The notes: generated by a model not told the origin, from the sequence alone. Counted from the first letter of the stretch, positions 8,225 to 16,950 are shown. The stretch is 64,000 nt of DNA from Dyadobacter pollutisoli (GCF_026625565.1 NZ_CP112998.1:3102501-3166500), one strand, 5' to 3'. A program made the numbers and translations.

Positions 8225-9460
8225 ATGAAAAAAATTCTTCTGGCGCTTTTCCTTCAAAGCATCATACAAGCAGCCTGCGCACAGGATAGCATTAAAGTGG
8301 CCTTCTCGCAGGAGGCGGACACGCTTGTCAAGCAACGGTTTATCGATCGGTACGAGAATGTGTTTATGACCAAAGTGCCGACTCGGCAGATGTTGAAGAT
8401 CGGCTACTCAGGGTATCAGGGGGCGGGTTTCAGGTTGGGTTACGAGTTCAAAATTTTGCCAACTGTATCCCTCGAAGCAGCTGTCTACACCATCACGGAT
8501 CAGGACAATTTCAATCTCATCTACTACCGTAACTACGTTGACCTCTGGGCTTCCTTGAACGCCCGCTGGTATTACAATATGGGCAAGCGGGTTGATCAAT
8601 CGCTGAGCGCGAGTAATTTCAGCGGTACTTATTTTGGTTTATCCTACGAGCAGTCCATTCACGCTTTCAGAGCGCCTGGACCATATCGTAATGAAAAGGG
8701 GCGGTTCGGATTGTCCTACGGGTTTCAAAGCAGGTTTTTTAACCGGGGCTATTTAGACCTTTCTATCGGACTTTTTAGCAAAGGGTATTGGAGGAATATG
8801 TACTGGCCAGAGGCTTATGATTACAATGGTTTTTTCAGTCCCAAAGACTTTGTGCTCACGACGCAGTCTTCGTTCGGGATAGCGCTGGGTGACTGGAAAA
8901 AGTCACGACAAGTACCCGCCTGTGATGTTCTTTTGTGCGATGAACAGATCAGTGACCAGTGGAAGTTACAGATTCCTGATATCACAGCCGGTTTGCGGCT
9001 TCAGACAGGAAACACGGGCATTTCCTATGAACGGAGAATAGGTCGCAGTCCTTTCTCGGTAGAGGCAAATGTCAACGCCTGGCTGGCCCGCCGTTCGACA
9101 CCTTATCATTCCAACGCAACATATCAGGTTAGCAGCGGCTTGCAGTTACGTTACTACTATTTGCAAAAAATGCAACTTCGGAGAGGGACTGGAGGTGGCA
9201 ATTTCTCCGGACCTTATGCTGGTATCGGGGCCAGCACGCTCCTTTACGGCTATAAACAAAAGAGAGGTGTAAATGAAAGCTCTCAGGATCACGTATGGTA
9301 TAAAACCACTGCCTTTTCGATGGGTTACCAGCAAAGACTCTTCAAGTCTATGTATATCGACGCCTCGCTTTTCTACTCCCGCTTAATGGGCGACTATTCA
9401 CGATACTATATCCAGCACCAAAAGTTATCGGCCAAAGTAGCCTTCGGCTTTACATTCTGA
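8225..9460 (+). CDS. outer-membrane-barrel-like protein, tandem paralogue 1 of 4
   Basis: The function is not recognised. The protein has 411 residues with a signal peptide (1-19, cut before QDSIKV). A strongly conserved block at 32-56 (DTLVKQRFIDRYENVFMT, then KVPTRQM) is shared by all four paralogues. The remainder consists of alternating hydrophobic and aromatic strands and ends in GFTF, typical of outer-membrane beta-barrels whose last residue is aromatic. A conserved cysteine pair lies in CDVLLCDE (C233, C238), and a second shared segment is GYQQRLFKSMYIDASL near the C-terminus. It is closest to paralogue 2. It sits fifth from the end in the ECF-headed unit. A porin, an adhesin anchor or a secretion partner are all possible. 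Confidence 0.75.
   Translation: MKKILLALFLQSIIQAACAQDSIKVAFSQEADTLVKQRFIDRYENVFMTKVPTRQMLKIGYSGYQGAGFRLGYEFKILPTVSLEAAVYTITDQDNFNLIYYRNYVDLWASLNARWYYNMGKRVDQSLSASNFSGTYFGLSYEQSIHAFRAPGPYRNEKGRFGLSYGFQSRFFNRGYLDLSIGLFSKGYWRNMYWPEAYDYNGFFSPKDFVLTTQSSFGIALGDWKKSRQVPACDVLLCDEQISDQWKLQIPDITAGLRLQTGNTGISYERRIGRSPFSVEANVNAWLARRSTPYHSNATYQVSSGLQLRYYYLQKMQLRRGTGGGNFSGPYAGIGASTLLYGYKQKRGVNESSQDHVWYKTTAFSMGYQQRLFKSMYIDASLFYSRLMGDYSRYYIQHQKLSAKVAFGFTF
8316..8382 (+). repeat. 67-base exact repeat shared with paralogue 2
   Basis: This stretch, inside the conserved N-terminal block of paralogue 1, is identical base for base to 9598-9664 in paralogue 2, while flanking codons differ. The matching regions of paralogues 3 and 4 encode the same peptide with several synonymous changes. 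This suggests recent gene conversion between copies 1 and 2, or unusually strong nucleotide-level constraint. Confidence 0.8.
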
Positions 9461-9464
9461 GGAC

Positions 9465-10727
9465 ATGAAGAAACGATACGCACTGCATTCTTTGGGCAAG
9501 GGATTTATCATGAAAGTGGCCATCGCGGTATCGGCACTTCTGTGTGCTGTCGCTTCCAATGCACAGGATAGTGTTTCGATATCGTACTCCCAGGAGCCGG
9601 ACACGCTTGTCAAGCAACGGTTTATCGATCGGTACGAGAATGTGTTTATGACCAAAGTGCCGACGCGGCAAATGCTCAAAATCGGCTACTCGGGTTATAC
9701 AGGCGCGGGTTTTCGTTTGGGTTATGAGTTTAAAATTGTGCCACATCTTTCTGTCGAAGCAGCTATTTATACCAAACTGGACCAGTATGATTTTAACACT
9801 GTGGCTTTCGGGTCGGACCGGAGGTTTTGGGCATCGGTGAAGACCCGCTGGTACTATAACATGGGAAAGAGAGTCGATAAAGCATTGAGTGCCAATAATT
9901 TTAGCGGAAACTATATTGGACTATCGTATGAGCAGTCGATTCAGGAACACGGTGGGCTTGCTTTGAACGCCAAGGAAACGGGGAGATTTGGTCTGTTCTA
10001 CGGTTTTCAGAGCCGGTTCTTTAACCACGGATATGTTGATCTGTCTGTCGGACTTTTTAACAAGGGTTTTTGGAAAAACAAGTTCTTTTTTGAGGCTGAC
10101 AACAGCGGATTTTTCAGCCCAAAGGATTTTGTGCTGACAACACAATCCGCATTCGGGATTGCATTGGGTGACTGGAAAAAATCGAAGCGCGCGCCTGCGT
10201 GCGAGGTGTTATTATGCGACGAGCAGATCAACGGCCAGTGGAAGGTGCAGCTTCCCGATATTACAGTTGGTTTGAGGCTTCAAGCAGGAAACACAAGCAT
10301 TGCCTATGAGCGAAGGATTGGCAAGAGTCCCTTTTCGGTTGAGGCCAATGTAAGCGCCTGGCTGGCCCGCCGTGTAAGGTCTCAATTGTCTCATGCCACG
10401 TATTATTTTACCGGCGGGCTTCAACTGAGATACTATTATCTGCAAAAAATGCAGATTCGGAAAGGGACCGGCGGCAATAATTTCTCGGGACTTTACGCCG
10501 CCATCGGTGCAAACGCACTGCTATCAGGTTACAACGTAGGTGGAGAAACAGGTAGCGCCTGGTACCAAACGGCCACCTTTTCAATGGGTTACCAGCAAAG
10601 GCTTTTCAAGCGCCTTTATATCGACGGTTCGCTTTACTACACCGATCTGTTTGGAAAATATAGAGGAGGCGCCTACATCCCATTCAACAAACTGTACTTC
10701 AAAATTGGCTTTGGCTTTACCTTTTAA
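9465..10727 (+). CDS. outer-membrane-barrel-like protein, tandem paralogue 2 of 4
   Basis: This 420-residue homologue of paralogue 1 follows it by 4 bases. The ATG at 9465 is preceded by GAGG; a second ATG at 9510, after AAGGG, would give a more usual signal peptide (MKVAIAVSALLCAVASNAQ), so the true start is uncertain. The conserved DTLVKQRFIDRYENVFMT block, the CEVLLCDE cysteine pair, the YERRIGKSPFSVEANV segment and the GFGFTF ending are all present. Compared with paralogues 3 and 4, copies 1 and 2 share the SPKDFVLTTQS segment, so the array looks like two pairs. The function is unknown. Confidence 0.75.
   Translation: MKKRYALHSLGKGFIMKVAIAVSALLCAVASNAQDSVSISYSQEPDTLVKQRFIDRYENVFMTKVPTRQMLKIGYSGYTGAGFRLGYEFKIVPHLSVEAAIYTKLDQYDFNTVAFGSDRRFWASVKTRWYYNMGKRVDKALSANNFSGNYIGLSYEQSIQEHGGLALNAKETGRFGLFYGFQSRFFNHGYVDLSVGLFNKGFWKNKFFFEADNSGFFSPKDFVLTTQSAFGIALGDWKKSKRAPACEVLLCDEQINGQWKVQLPDITVGLRLQAGNTSIAYERRIGKSPFSVEANVSAWLARRVRSQLSHATYYFTGGLQLRYYYLQKMQIRKGTGGNNFSGLYAAIGANALLSGYNVGGETGSAWYQTATFSMGYQQRLFKRLYIDGSLYYTDLFGKYRGGAYIPFNKLYFKIGFGFTF
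9598..9664 (+). repeat. 67-base exact repeat shared with paralogue 1
   Basis: This is the second copy of the identical stretch at 8316-8382. It encodes the DTLVKQ...KVPT part of the conserved N-terminal block. The sequence differs from copy 1 immediately on both sides. Confidence 0.8.
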
Positions 10728-10731
10728 GGAA

Positions 10732-12021
10732 ATGAACATACCATCCACTATGAATGGCTTTTTCGGAAGCCATTTTATTAAATCGCTGGCAGCAGTCCTG
10801 TTGACTATCGGAACTACCATGGCACAGGACAGCATCAAAGTCTCATACTCACAGGAAGCGGACACGCTCGTCAAGCAGCGCTTTATTGATAGGTATGAGA
10901 ATGTGTTTATGACAAAGGTGCCGACTCGTCAGATGTTTAAAGTTTCAGCCGTCGGATCGGAGGTGCAGGGTACAGGTTTCAATTTTGCTTATGAATACAA
11001 AGTACTGCCGTCGCTCTCCCTGGAAGCCTCCATATATACGCAGCTCAGCAGATTTAACGGGGGCCTGGCTAACGAGCTACTCCATTTCGATTCTCGTGCT
11101 GTGAATGTCTGGGCAAATGCAAAAGCACGCTGGTACTATAATATGAACAAGCGTATTAATAAAGGACTAAATGCGAACAATTTCAGCGGCGTATATATCG
11201 GCGCTTCGTATGAGCAGTCGGTGTATATGCAGAACTTTTCCGCAAATAAAAATGGGACCAGATTCGGCTTGTTATATGGATTTCAGAACCGTATTTTTAA
11301 TCATGGTTTTACTGATTTTTCAATTGGTCTTTATCAAAGAGACTTGGGGCAATTCTACGATTTTGAAGGTGCTTCCGCTCCGTGGGCAGTAAAAAACTTT
11401 GTCTTAGGAACCCAGTTTAACATTGGCCTTGCCGTAGGCGATTGGAAGAAAGCCAAAACAACTCCACTTTGCGACGTCTTGTTTTGCGATGAGTTAATCC
11501 GTGGGCATTGGAAGGTACAGGCTCCGAATATCGTTTTGGGATTTACGAATCAGATTGTTCGCTCGGAAGTGGCTTATGAAAGGGCAATCGGTAACACGCC
11601 GTTATCTGCGCAGGCTGACGTTGGGGTTAATCTGTTTCATCAGTCGTTCTCGGGCGGAACACACTTTACTTACTTCTCAGCTGGCGCAAACCTGGCTTTA
11701 CGATATTACTTTCTTCAACGGTACCAGGCCAGACATGGAAAAGGCGGAGGCAATTTCTCCGGGCCTTATGCCAGTCTTATAGCCAGTTATATTAGAGGTA
11801 GTTATAATTCATCAAGTATCTTTCAGCCTGACGGAGGAATGGATGAGGTGGTGAATAATCTTAATGCGACAGCCGCGCTAGGATACCAGCAGCGATTATT
11901 CAAGAGACTATACATTGATCTGTCGTTATTTTACCTGAAACCGGTCAAATCTCCAAGCTTTGTCATAGGTGGTTCACGACCATACTTTTCGTCAAAAATG
12001 ACTATTGGATTTACATTCTAG
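10732..12021 (+). CDS. outer-membrane-barrel-like protein, tandem paralogue 3 of 4
   Basis: The ATG at 10732, 4 bases after the previous stop, gives 429 residues; a longer frame from a GTG at 10540 lies inside paralogue 2 and is rejected, and an ATG at 10750 is another option. The signal peptide ends at TIGTTMAQDS. The N-terminal block is conserved with KVPTRQMFKVSAVGSEVQG following it, a form shared with paralogue 4 (SEVQG, YEYKVLPSLS, LLHF). The cysteine pair appears as CDVLFCDE and the end is TIGFTF. It has more A/T-rich codons than copies 1 and 2. The function is unknown. Confidence 0.75.
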   Translation: MNIPSTMNGFFGSHFIKSLAAVLLTIGTTMAQDSIKVSYSQEADTLVKQRFIDRYENVFMTKVPTRQMFKVSAVGSEVQGTGFNFAYEYKVLPSLSLEASIYTQLSRFNGGLANELLHFDSRAVNVWANAKARWYYNMNKRINKGLNANNFSGVYIGASYEQSVYMQNFSANKNGTRFGLLYGFQNRIFNHGFTDFSIGLYQRDLGQFYDFEGASAPWAVKNFVLGTQFNIGLAVGDWKKAKTTPLCDVLFCDELIRGHWKVQAPNIVLGFTNQIVRSEVAYERAIGNTPLSAQADVGVNLFHQSFSGGTHFTYFSAGANLALRYYFLQRYQARHGKGGGNFSGPYASLIASYIRGSYNSSSIFQPDGGMDEVVNNLNATAALGYQQRLFKRLYIDLSLFYLKPVKSPSFVIGGSRPYFSSKMTIGFTF

Positions 12022-12024
12022 CTT

Positions 12025-13278
12025 ATGAAAAACGCTCTGCTAACATTGCTTTTTATTTTGTCCGGAATTGCTTCCTACGCCCAGGACAGCATCAAAGTTT
12101 CCTATTCCCAAGAACCGGATACGCTCGTCAGGCAGCGGTTTATTGATAGGTATGAGAATGTGTTTATGACCAAAGTGCCGACGCGGCATATGTTTAAGGT
12201 TGGTTACCAGGGTTCCGAAGTACAGGGAATGGGAATCAACTTCGGGTATGAATACAAGCTTCTTCCTTCTCTGTCTTTTGAAGCGGCTTTATTCGCTCAG
12301 TTCAGCGAGTACAATGAAGCACTAGCCGACCATTTGTTGCATTTTAACTGGAAACAAGTGAATATCTGGGTAAATGCGAAGGCGCGCTGGTACTATAATA
12401 TGAACCGCAGGATAAAAAAAGGCCTCAATGCAAATAACTTCAGTGGCCCATATATTGGTTTTACCTACGACCAATCAGTCTTTCTGCGCTATCAATACAC
12501 TAACACAAATACAGGCCGGATTGGATTATTGTATGGATTGCAGAGTCGTTTTTTCAATAACGGCTTTGTCGATTTTTCGGTCGCACTGTTCAATAAAGAG
12601 GCCGGAGCGAATAGTTATGTTGAAGGAAGCCCAGCATTTTGGAAACCAAAAAATTATGTTCTGGGAACCAATTTGAACATTGGGCTTGCAATTGGAGATT
12701 GGAAAAAGACGAAGACCGCACCTTTCTGTGACATCATCTTTTGTGACGAACTAGTAAAAGGTCAATGGAAAGTTCAAATGCCCAATATCAGCATTGGTCT
12801 AAAAAACCAGATCGTCCGCACCGAAGTTGCCTATGAGCGAAAGCTCGGTAAAATTCCGCTCTCCATGCAGGGAGACATCGGATTTTCGCTCTATAACAAT
12901 AACTGGTTCCGCTCATCGCCAACTCGATCCACATCTGTTGAGGGAAATTTGCAGCTCCGCTACTATTTTCTGCGAAATTTTAAGGAGAGACGCGGAAAAA
13001 GCACAAGTGATCTATCCGGTCCTTATGCCGGATTGCTGGGAGGTTATAATTTTAATTTTATTAAATCTCGTTATAAATATCAACCCGAGTTTAACCAAAA
13101 TATTGAGACTAGAATCTGGAACACCGCGCTGCTTTTAGGTTATCAGCAACGCCTGTTCAAAAGAATATTTTTTGACGCAAGTCTCGTTTATAGAAAAAGC
13201 TTTCTTGTCGACGACACTTATCTCGGTCGGCAGAAACCGTTCTTGACTTCAAAAATGACAATGGGATTTACATTCTAG
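12025..13278 (+). CDS. outer-membrane-barrel-like protein, tandem paralogue 4 of 4
   Basis: This is a 417-residue protein with a signal peptide (1-19, ending SYAQ) that starts 3 bases after the stop of paralogue 3. The conserved block has small changes (DTLVRQRFIDRYENVF, KVPTRHMF). The acidic cysteine motif reads CDIIFCDE and the C-terminus TMGFTF. It pairs with paralogue 3 in the middle segments. It is the last gene of the ECF-headed unit; the next gene is on the opposite strand and no clear terminator hairpin is visible in the 46-base spacer. The function is unknown. Confidence 0.75.
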   Translation: MKNALLTLLFILSGIASYAQDSIKVSYSQEPDTLVRQRFIDRYENVFMTKVPTRHMFKVGYQGSEVQGMGINFGYEYKLLPSLSFEAALFAQFSEYNEALADHLLHFNWKQVNIWVNAKARWYYNMNRRIKKGLNANNFSGPYIGFTYDQSVFLRYQYTNTNTGRIGLLYGLQSRFFNNGFVDFSVALFNKEAGANSYVEGSPAFWKPKNYVLGTNLNIGLAIGDWKKTKTAPFCDIIFCDELVKGQWKVQMPNISIGLKNQIVRTEVAYERKLGKIPLSMQGDIGFSLYNNNWFRSSPTRSTSVEGNLQLRYYFLRNFKERRGKSTSDLSGPYAGLLGGYNFNFIKSRYKYQPEFNQNIETRIWNTALLLGYQQRLFKRIFFDASLVYRKSFLVDDTYLGRQKPFLTSKMTMGFTF

Positions 13279-13324
13279 TTTTTGAAAGCTCCCTTTTTTA
13301 CAATCGAAGCAATGGTCATGCGCT

Positions 13325-14323
13325 TCACCACTTTTTCGTCAGCCCGGTCATATAAAGATCATATCCGCCTTTGCCGCCAGGCCTGTCTGAGGAAAAGATC
13401 ATGAGGCGATAGTTGAAATTATTTGTCTTAGGTAAAATGGGCCTGTACTCGTTACTCGCGGTATTAACTCTGCTACCGGCATTGATCGGTACACCCCACT
13501 TTTCATTTTCATAAGTCGCATAATAAATATCCTGGCCTCCTATCCCTCCCGGCCGGTCAGACACAAAGACCATCGTTCCATCGTGAAAATAGGGACACTT
13601 ATCGTCGTAAGGACTTGATAGCTCTTCCACTTTACGAATTTTGTAAGATTTCGGATGAAGGAGGTTTTCGGGTGTGACCTGCTCATTTTCAGCTCTTGGT
13701 ATGCTTAGCTCGTAAATATCGAAATTGCCATCGCGGTTTGAACTGAAAAAAATCTTGTCGCCCTGGTAGGAAAAGCTCGGATAACCATCATCCGCAGCCG
13801 AATTCAAAATATCAAAATTATAAGGTCCCTCAATCCCTTTATTATTATTCCAATAGTACTTAATCTGCATGTTGCCTTCGGAGTCATCGGCGTAGAAGAG
13901 GAAAAAATTTCTTTCACTGATATTACCCTGGATATCGTCGCCCAGCAACAATGTTTTGGGGCCGAATACATTGAAATTACCATTTGCCCTGTTGATCATG
14001 CCTTCCAGCGCGCCACGATCCGAAAAGCGATCATATTGCACACCATTGGGCTTATATATTTCCAAATTCAATCGTTTATTATAAGTGAATTGTGCCTGAA
14101 AATTGACGAGATTAAAAACGCTTTTCCTATCTCTTTTAGAAGAAAATGTCAGAAACGTATGCCCGGATTTATTATAGGGCAGATTGGAATTGTAATCGTC
14201 AAACTCGGAATTAAACTCATCCAGACGAACCACTTCATCCAGAAAGTCACCATCCTTTCTTTTGCCCAATTCTATCGGCCAGCAACTTTGAAGCAATAAT
14301 GCAATGGCTAAAAACTTCTTCAT
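13325..14323 (-). CDS. PD40 (WD40-like propeller) lipoprotein
   Basis: The ATG at 14323 gives 332 residues with a lipoprotein signal (KKFLAIALLLQSC, lipid on C15); the longer frame adds 11 residues without a signal. The body contains PD40 beta-propeller repeats, for example GYPSFSYQGDKIFFSSNRDG, CPYFHDGTMVFVSDRPGG and the end RLMIFSSDRPGGKGGYDLY. Such propellers are common as the periplasmic part of OmpA-type proteins and of T9SS-associated lipoproteins in this phylum, but no OmpA domain is attached here. It faces the fourth barrel paralogue convergently, and its promoter region is shared with the ChrB-AraC gene. The specific function is unknown. Confidence 0.8.
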   Translation of the reverse strand: MKKFLAIALLLQSCWPIELGKRKDGDFLDEVVRLDEFNSEFDDYNSNLPYNKSGHTFLTFSSKRDRKSVFNLVNFQAQFTYNKRLNLEIYKPNGVQYDRFSDRGALEGMINRANGNFNVFGPKTLLLGDDIQGNISERNFFLFYADDSEGNMQIKYYWNNNKGIEGPYNFDILNSAADDGYPSFSYQGDKIFFSSNRDGNFDIYELSIPRAENEQVTPENLLHPKSYKIRKVEELSSPYDDKCPYFHDGTMVFVSDRPGGIGGQDIYYATYENEKWGVPINAGSRVNTASNEYRPILPKTNNFNYRLMIFSSDRPGGKGGYDLYMTGLTKKW

Positions 14324-14481
14324 ATTGGATTCCGTTTTTTTCTTTATAAGGTACAAAAACCAGCCATTTAGTTGTAACCCCGCAAAAACTTACTTTTCAG
14401 GTTCCGGGATTTTATGATTAGCTTCATCTATCCGTGTAGCTTTGATGAAATTATGCGGATCAGAAGCTAAGAGAAGATTAA

Positions 14482-15327
14482 ATGAACTGGATCACACGCG
14501 AACGCCCGAAAATTGACCGCCTCGCTTGCCCCTGGCTGATCAAAAGATTCATTGATCCGGAGGCGCAGATTTTCTACGTGCCATTTGACCAGGTCAAAAA
14601 AAAGGCGCTGGAACTTGATGCCACACCGTTCGATATCCCGGACACCGAGTTTACCCACTATGAAGATCGCTGCACATTTGATTTTTTTCTGGAAAGGTAT
14701 GAGCTCGAAGACCCTGCATTAAAGGATATGGCCGTGATCATTCGGGGCGCGGATACCGACGACCACTCCGTTGCCAGCCAGTCGTCCGGCCTCTGGGCGA
14801 TCTCGGCCGGGCTTGCTTATAATATTACCGATGACCAGGCGCTGTTAGAAAAAGGAATGCTCATTTACGATGCGCTATACAGTTGGGCTAAACACTTGCA
14901 GCACCAAAAGCACACCCAAAACCCAACAGAAAAGCTACTTCTGGCCGTCTTCAATACCTATCTTGACAAAAAGAACACCGAGAAACTTAAAACTCCCAAG
15001 TGGGCGCAAGAACTTAAAGAAATCATTCAAGACCAGATAGATACTAATCTAAGTTTAAGTTTGAAGGAAATTTCGGAAGGTTTACAGATCCATCCATCAT
15101 ATGTTTCGCGGGAATTTTCCAAATATTTCAGTAACCTGTCGTTCGGGGAATATATCCGCAAGCTCCGCATTGAAAAAGCCATAGACCTGCTCACAAATCC
15201 TGAGCACACATTGTCCGAGATCGCCTACCTGACCGGATTTTCCGATCAGAGCCACTTTAACAGGATCTTCAAAGCGCATACCGGCCAAAATCCGTCGGAT
15301 TACCGAAAAAATTTGCCCCAAAAGTAA
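14482..15327 (+). CDS. ChrB-type chromate resistance domain fused to AraC HTH
   Basis: The 281-residue protein joins two domains. Residues 1-140 match the ChrB C-terminal (chromate resistance) domain, with its opening RPKIDRLACPWLIKRFIDP and the HYEDRCTFD and GADTD segments. Residues about 175-278 form an AraC-type DNA-binding domain (LSLKEISEGLQIHPSYVSRE, then LSEIAYLTGFSDQSHFNR and GQNPSDYRKN). The classical ChrB is a chromate-sensing regulator of chrA but lacks an AraC domain, so this looks like a one-protein sensor-regulator. The neighbours downstream are a DUF1259 protein and a damaged chrA. Regulation by chromate or another oxyanion is inferred from the domain and context. Confidence 0.85.
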   Translation: MNWITRERPKIDRLACPWLIKRFIDPEAQIFYVPFDQVKKKALELDATPFDIPDTEFTHYEDRCTFDFFLERYELEDPALKDMAVIIRGADTDDHSVASQSSGLWAISAGLAYNITDDQALLEKGMLIYDALYSWAKHLQHQKHTQNPTEKLLLAVFNTYLDKKNTEKLKTPKWAQELKEIIQDQIDTNLSLSLKEISEGLQIHPSYVSREFSKYFSNLSFGEYIRKLRIEKAIDLLTNPEHTLSEIAYLTGFSDQSHFNRIFKAHTGQNPSDYRKNLPQK

Positions 15328-15424
15328 TTATCGTACAAATCCGTCATTTTCATTCTATCATTTGGCAATCGCCTGGGCTAGTATTGCATTTTTTACGAGC
15401 AACCACCAAATCATACATATCAGA

Positions 15425-16405
15425 ATGGATACATTTTTTTCACGCAGAAGCTGGCTTCGCTTAGGCGGATTAATAGGTTCTGCCCAAATGTTAGGGTTGA
15501 CACCGTCGCTGGCAACTAACGCCCCGGCAAAGACACCAGCACTCACTACCGAGGAAATTGCTGCAATTGAAGCGGCTATGGGTAAAAAAGGAACCTATAA
15601 CGAAGGCCAGGCCGTACATACAACCCCGCTTCCAAGAAACGACCTTAAAGTAACCGTCAAAGGAGAACCTGTGCCTATCCCGTTTGGCTTTGGTGGATGG
15701 GCCTCAATTAAAAAAACACTCGATGGGAAATCGGCTGTCCTAATGAGTGATACTGTACTCTTGGAAGATGAGGTGAACCCGCTTATCTCGGCGGCACACG
15801 CCAACGGGCTTGAAATCGGCGCAATCCACAATCATTTCTTCTATGAGCAGCCACGCATTTTCTACATGCACCTGCATGGCATGGGCACCCCACAGGAGCT
15901 GGCCAAAAAGTTTGCCTCCACGATCAAAGATGCGAAGATTTCCCCCGCCAACCAGCCAGCGCCTGCCGCCCCGTCAGTAGCCACGGGAAAGGAACTATTT
16001 GACATACCCGTCCTGGATCAGATTGTGAAATATACGGGCGTTGTCAATGGACCAACCTATAAATACACTGTTGGAAGGGATGACCTGACGGTAATAGCGA
16101 TGGGTGCAGAAATGACTGCTGCCATTGGGTTGAACTCATGGGCGAGTTTCGCAGGCAGTAAAGACAACGCGCATATCGCCGGTGATATAGCAATGATGGA
16201 AGATGAAGTCAACACGGTGATTAAAGTGCTCCGCGCCAATAACCTGGAAGTAGTTGCATTGCACAACCATATGTTCGGAGAAAATCCAAGGATCATCTTT
16301 CTACACTATTACGGTCGTGGCGCGGCCGCCAGGCTGGCAGCCGGTTTCAGGGCCGCGTTGGATGTGCTTGGAAAAGTACCTAAAAGCCCTCATTCAACTC
16401 ACTGA
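15425..16405 (+). CDS. secreted protein with two DUF1259 (LppY/LpqO) domains
   Basis: The ATG at 15425 gives 326 residues; the longer frame begins with TTG at 15362 and is rejected. The N-terminus has a twin-arginine-like signal (SRRSWLRLGGLIGS). Two DUF1259 domains follow, about 50-175 and 190-320. Each ends with a similar histidine motif, IHNHFFYEQPRIFYMHLHG in the first and LHNHMFGENPRIIFLHYYG in the second, which could bind a metal. Family members are often found beside chromate transporter genes, as here, but no activity is established to my knowledge. It is probably in one unit with the upstream ChrB-AraC gene. Confidence 0.85.
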   Translation: MDTFFSRRSWLRLGGLIGSAQMLGLTPSLATNAPAKTPALTTEEIAAIEAAMGKKGTYNEGQAVHTTPLPRNDLKVTVKGEPVPIPFGFGGWASIKKTLDGKSAVLMSDTVLLEDEVNPLISAAHANGLEIGAIHNHFFYEQPRIFYMHLHGMGTPQELAKKFASTIKDAKISPANQPAPAAPSVATGKELFDIPVLDQIVKYTGVVNGPTYKYTVGRDDLTVIAMGAEMTAAIGLNSWASFAGSKDNAHIAGDIAMMEDEVNTVIKVLRANNLEVVALHNHMFGENPRIIFLHYYGRGAAARLAAGFRAALDVLGKVPKSPHSTH

Positions 16406-16498
16406 TAGGTAAACTCGCCCAGGTATTTCGCCCCGGACCTTCTCACTACGTCGCCAGCCATCATGTGATGCAAAATGTCTTCAAAAAGGAAAATATGA

Positions 16499-16928
16499 AT
16501 GGAAACTCCAACACAAATCCAAACACCAACATACAGCCTGGCTAGTCTAACCAAGTACTTCCTGAAACTCGGCACCCTGGGTTTTGGCGGCCCGGTGGCA
16601 CTCATTGGCTATATGCACCGCGACCTCGTCGAAGATAAAGCGTGGATCAGCGAGGAAGAGTACCGCGAAGGCCTCGCGCTGGCACAGCTCGCGCCGGGGC
16701 CACTGGCGGCTCAGCTTGGCATTTATTTGGGCTATGTGCATTATGGTGTCCCGGGAGCTACGCTTACTGGATTGGCATTTGTACTTCCATCTTTTGTAAT
16801 GGTAGTGTTGCTGGGGATAGCTTGCCGCTACCACCATTCTCGCTTTGATTTACATCAAAAAATTGCAGGAACCTTACATTATCCTTTGCGCGGCGATCAT
16901 CGGCTTTCTCCTTAAAACTTACCTTTGA
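16499..16928 (+). pseudogene. chrA: chromate transporter chrA remnant with large internal deletion
   Basis: The first 108 codons encode the N-terminal part of ChrA (KYFLKLGTLGFGGPVALIGY, EGLALAQLAPGPLAAQLGIY, LPSFVMVVLLGIA). Immediately after, from 16824 in the next frame, the sequence encodes a typical ChrA C-terminus (TILALIYIKKLQEPYIIL, then AAIIGFLLKTYL and a TGA at 16926-16928). In the original frame translation runs on for about 30 meaningless residues to a stop at 16915. ChrA proteins usually have close to 400 residues, so roughly 250 are missing at a junction around 16820-16824, with a frame change. The 138-residue product would hold only two or three membrane helices and is unlikely to transport chromate. 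Confidence 0.85.
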
Positions 16929-16950
16929 AATAATCTATCATTAACCAGGC

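Noticed and set aside
10540..10731. Extended N-terminus of barrel paralogue 3 from a GTG
   Set aside because: It lies inside paralogue 2 in another frame, lacks homology and would bury the signal peptide.
16495..16545. Second start ATG with an Asn-rich frame before chrA
   Set aside because: The frame ends after 16 codons and has no resemblance to a protein; the ChrA frame starts at 16499.
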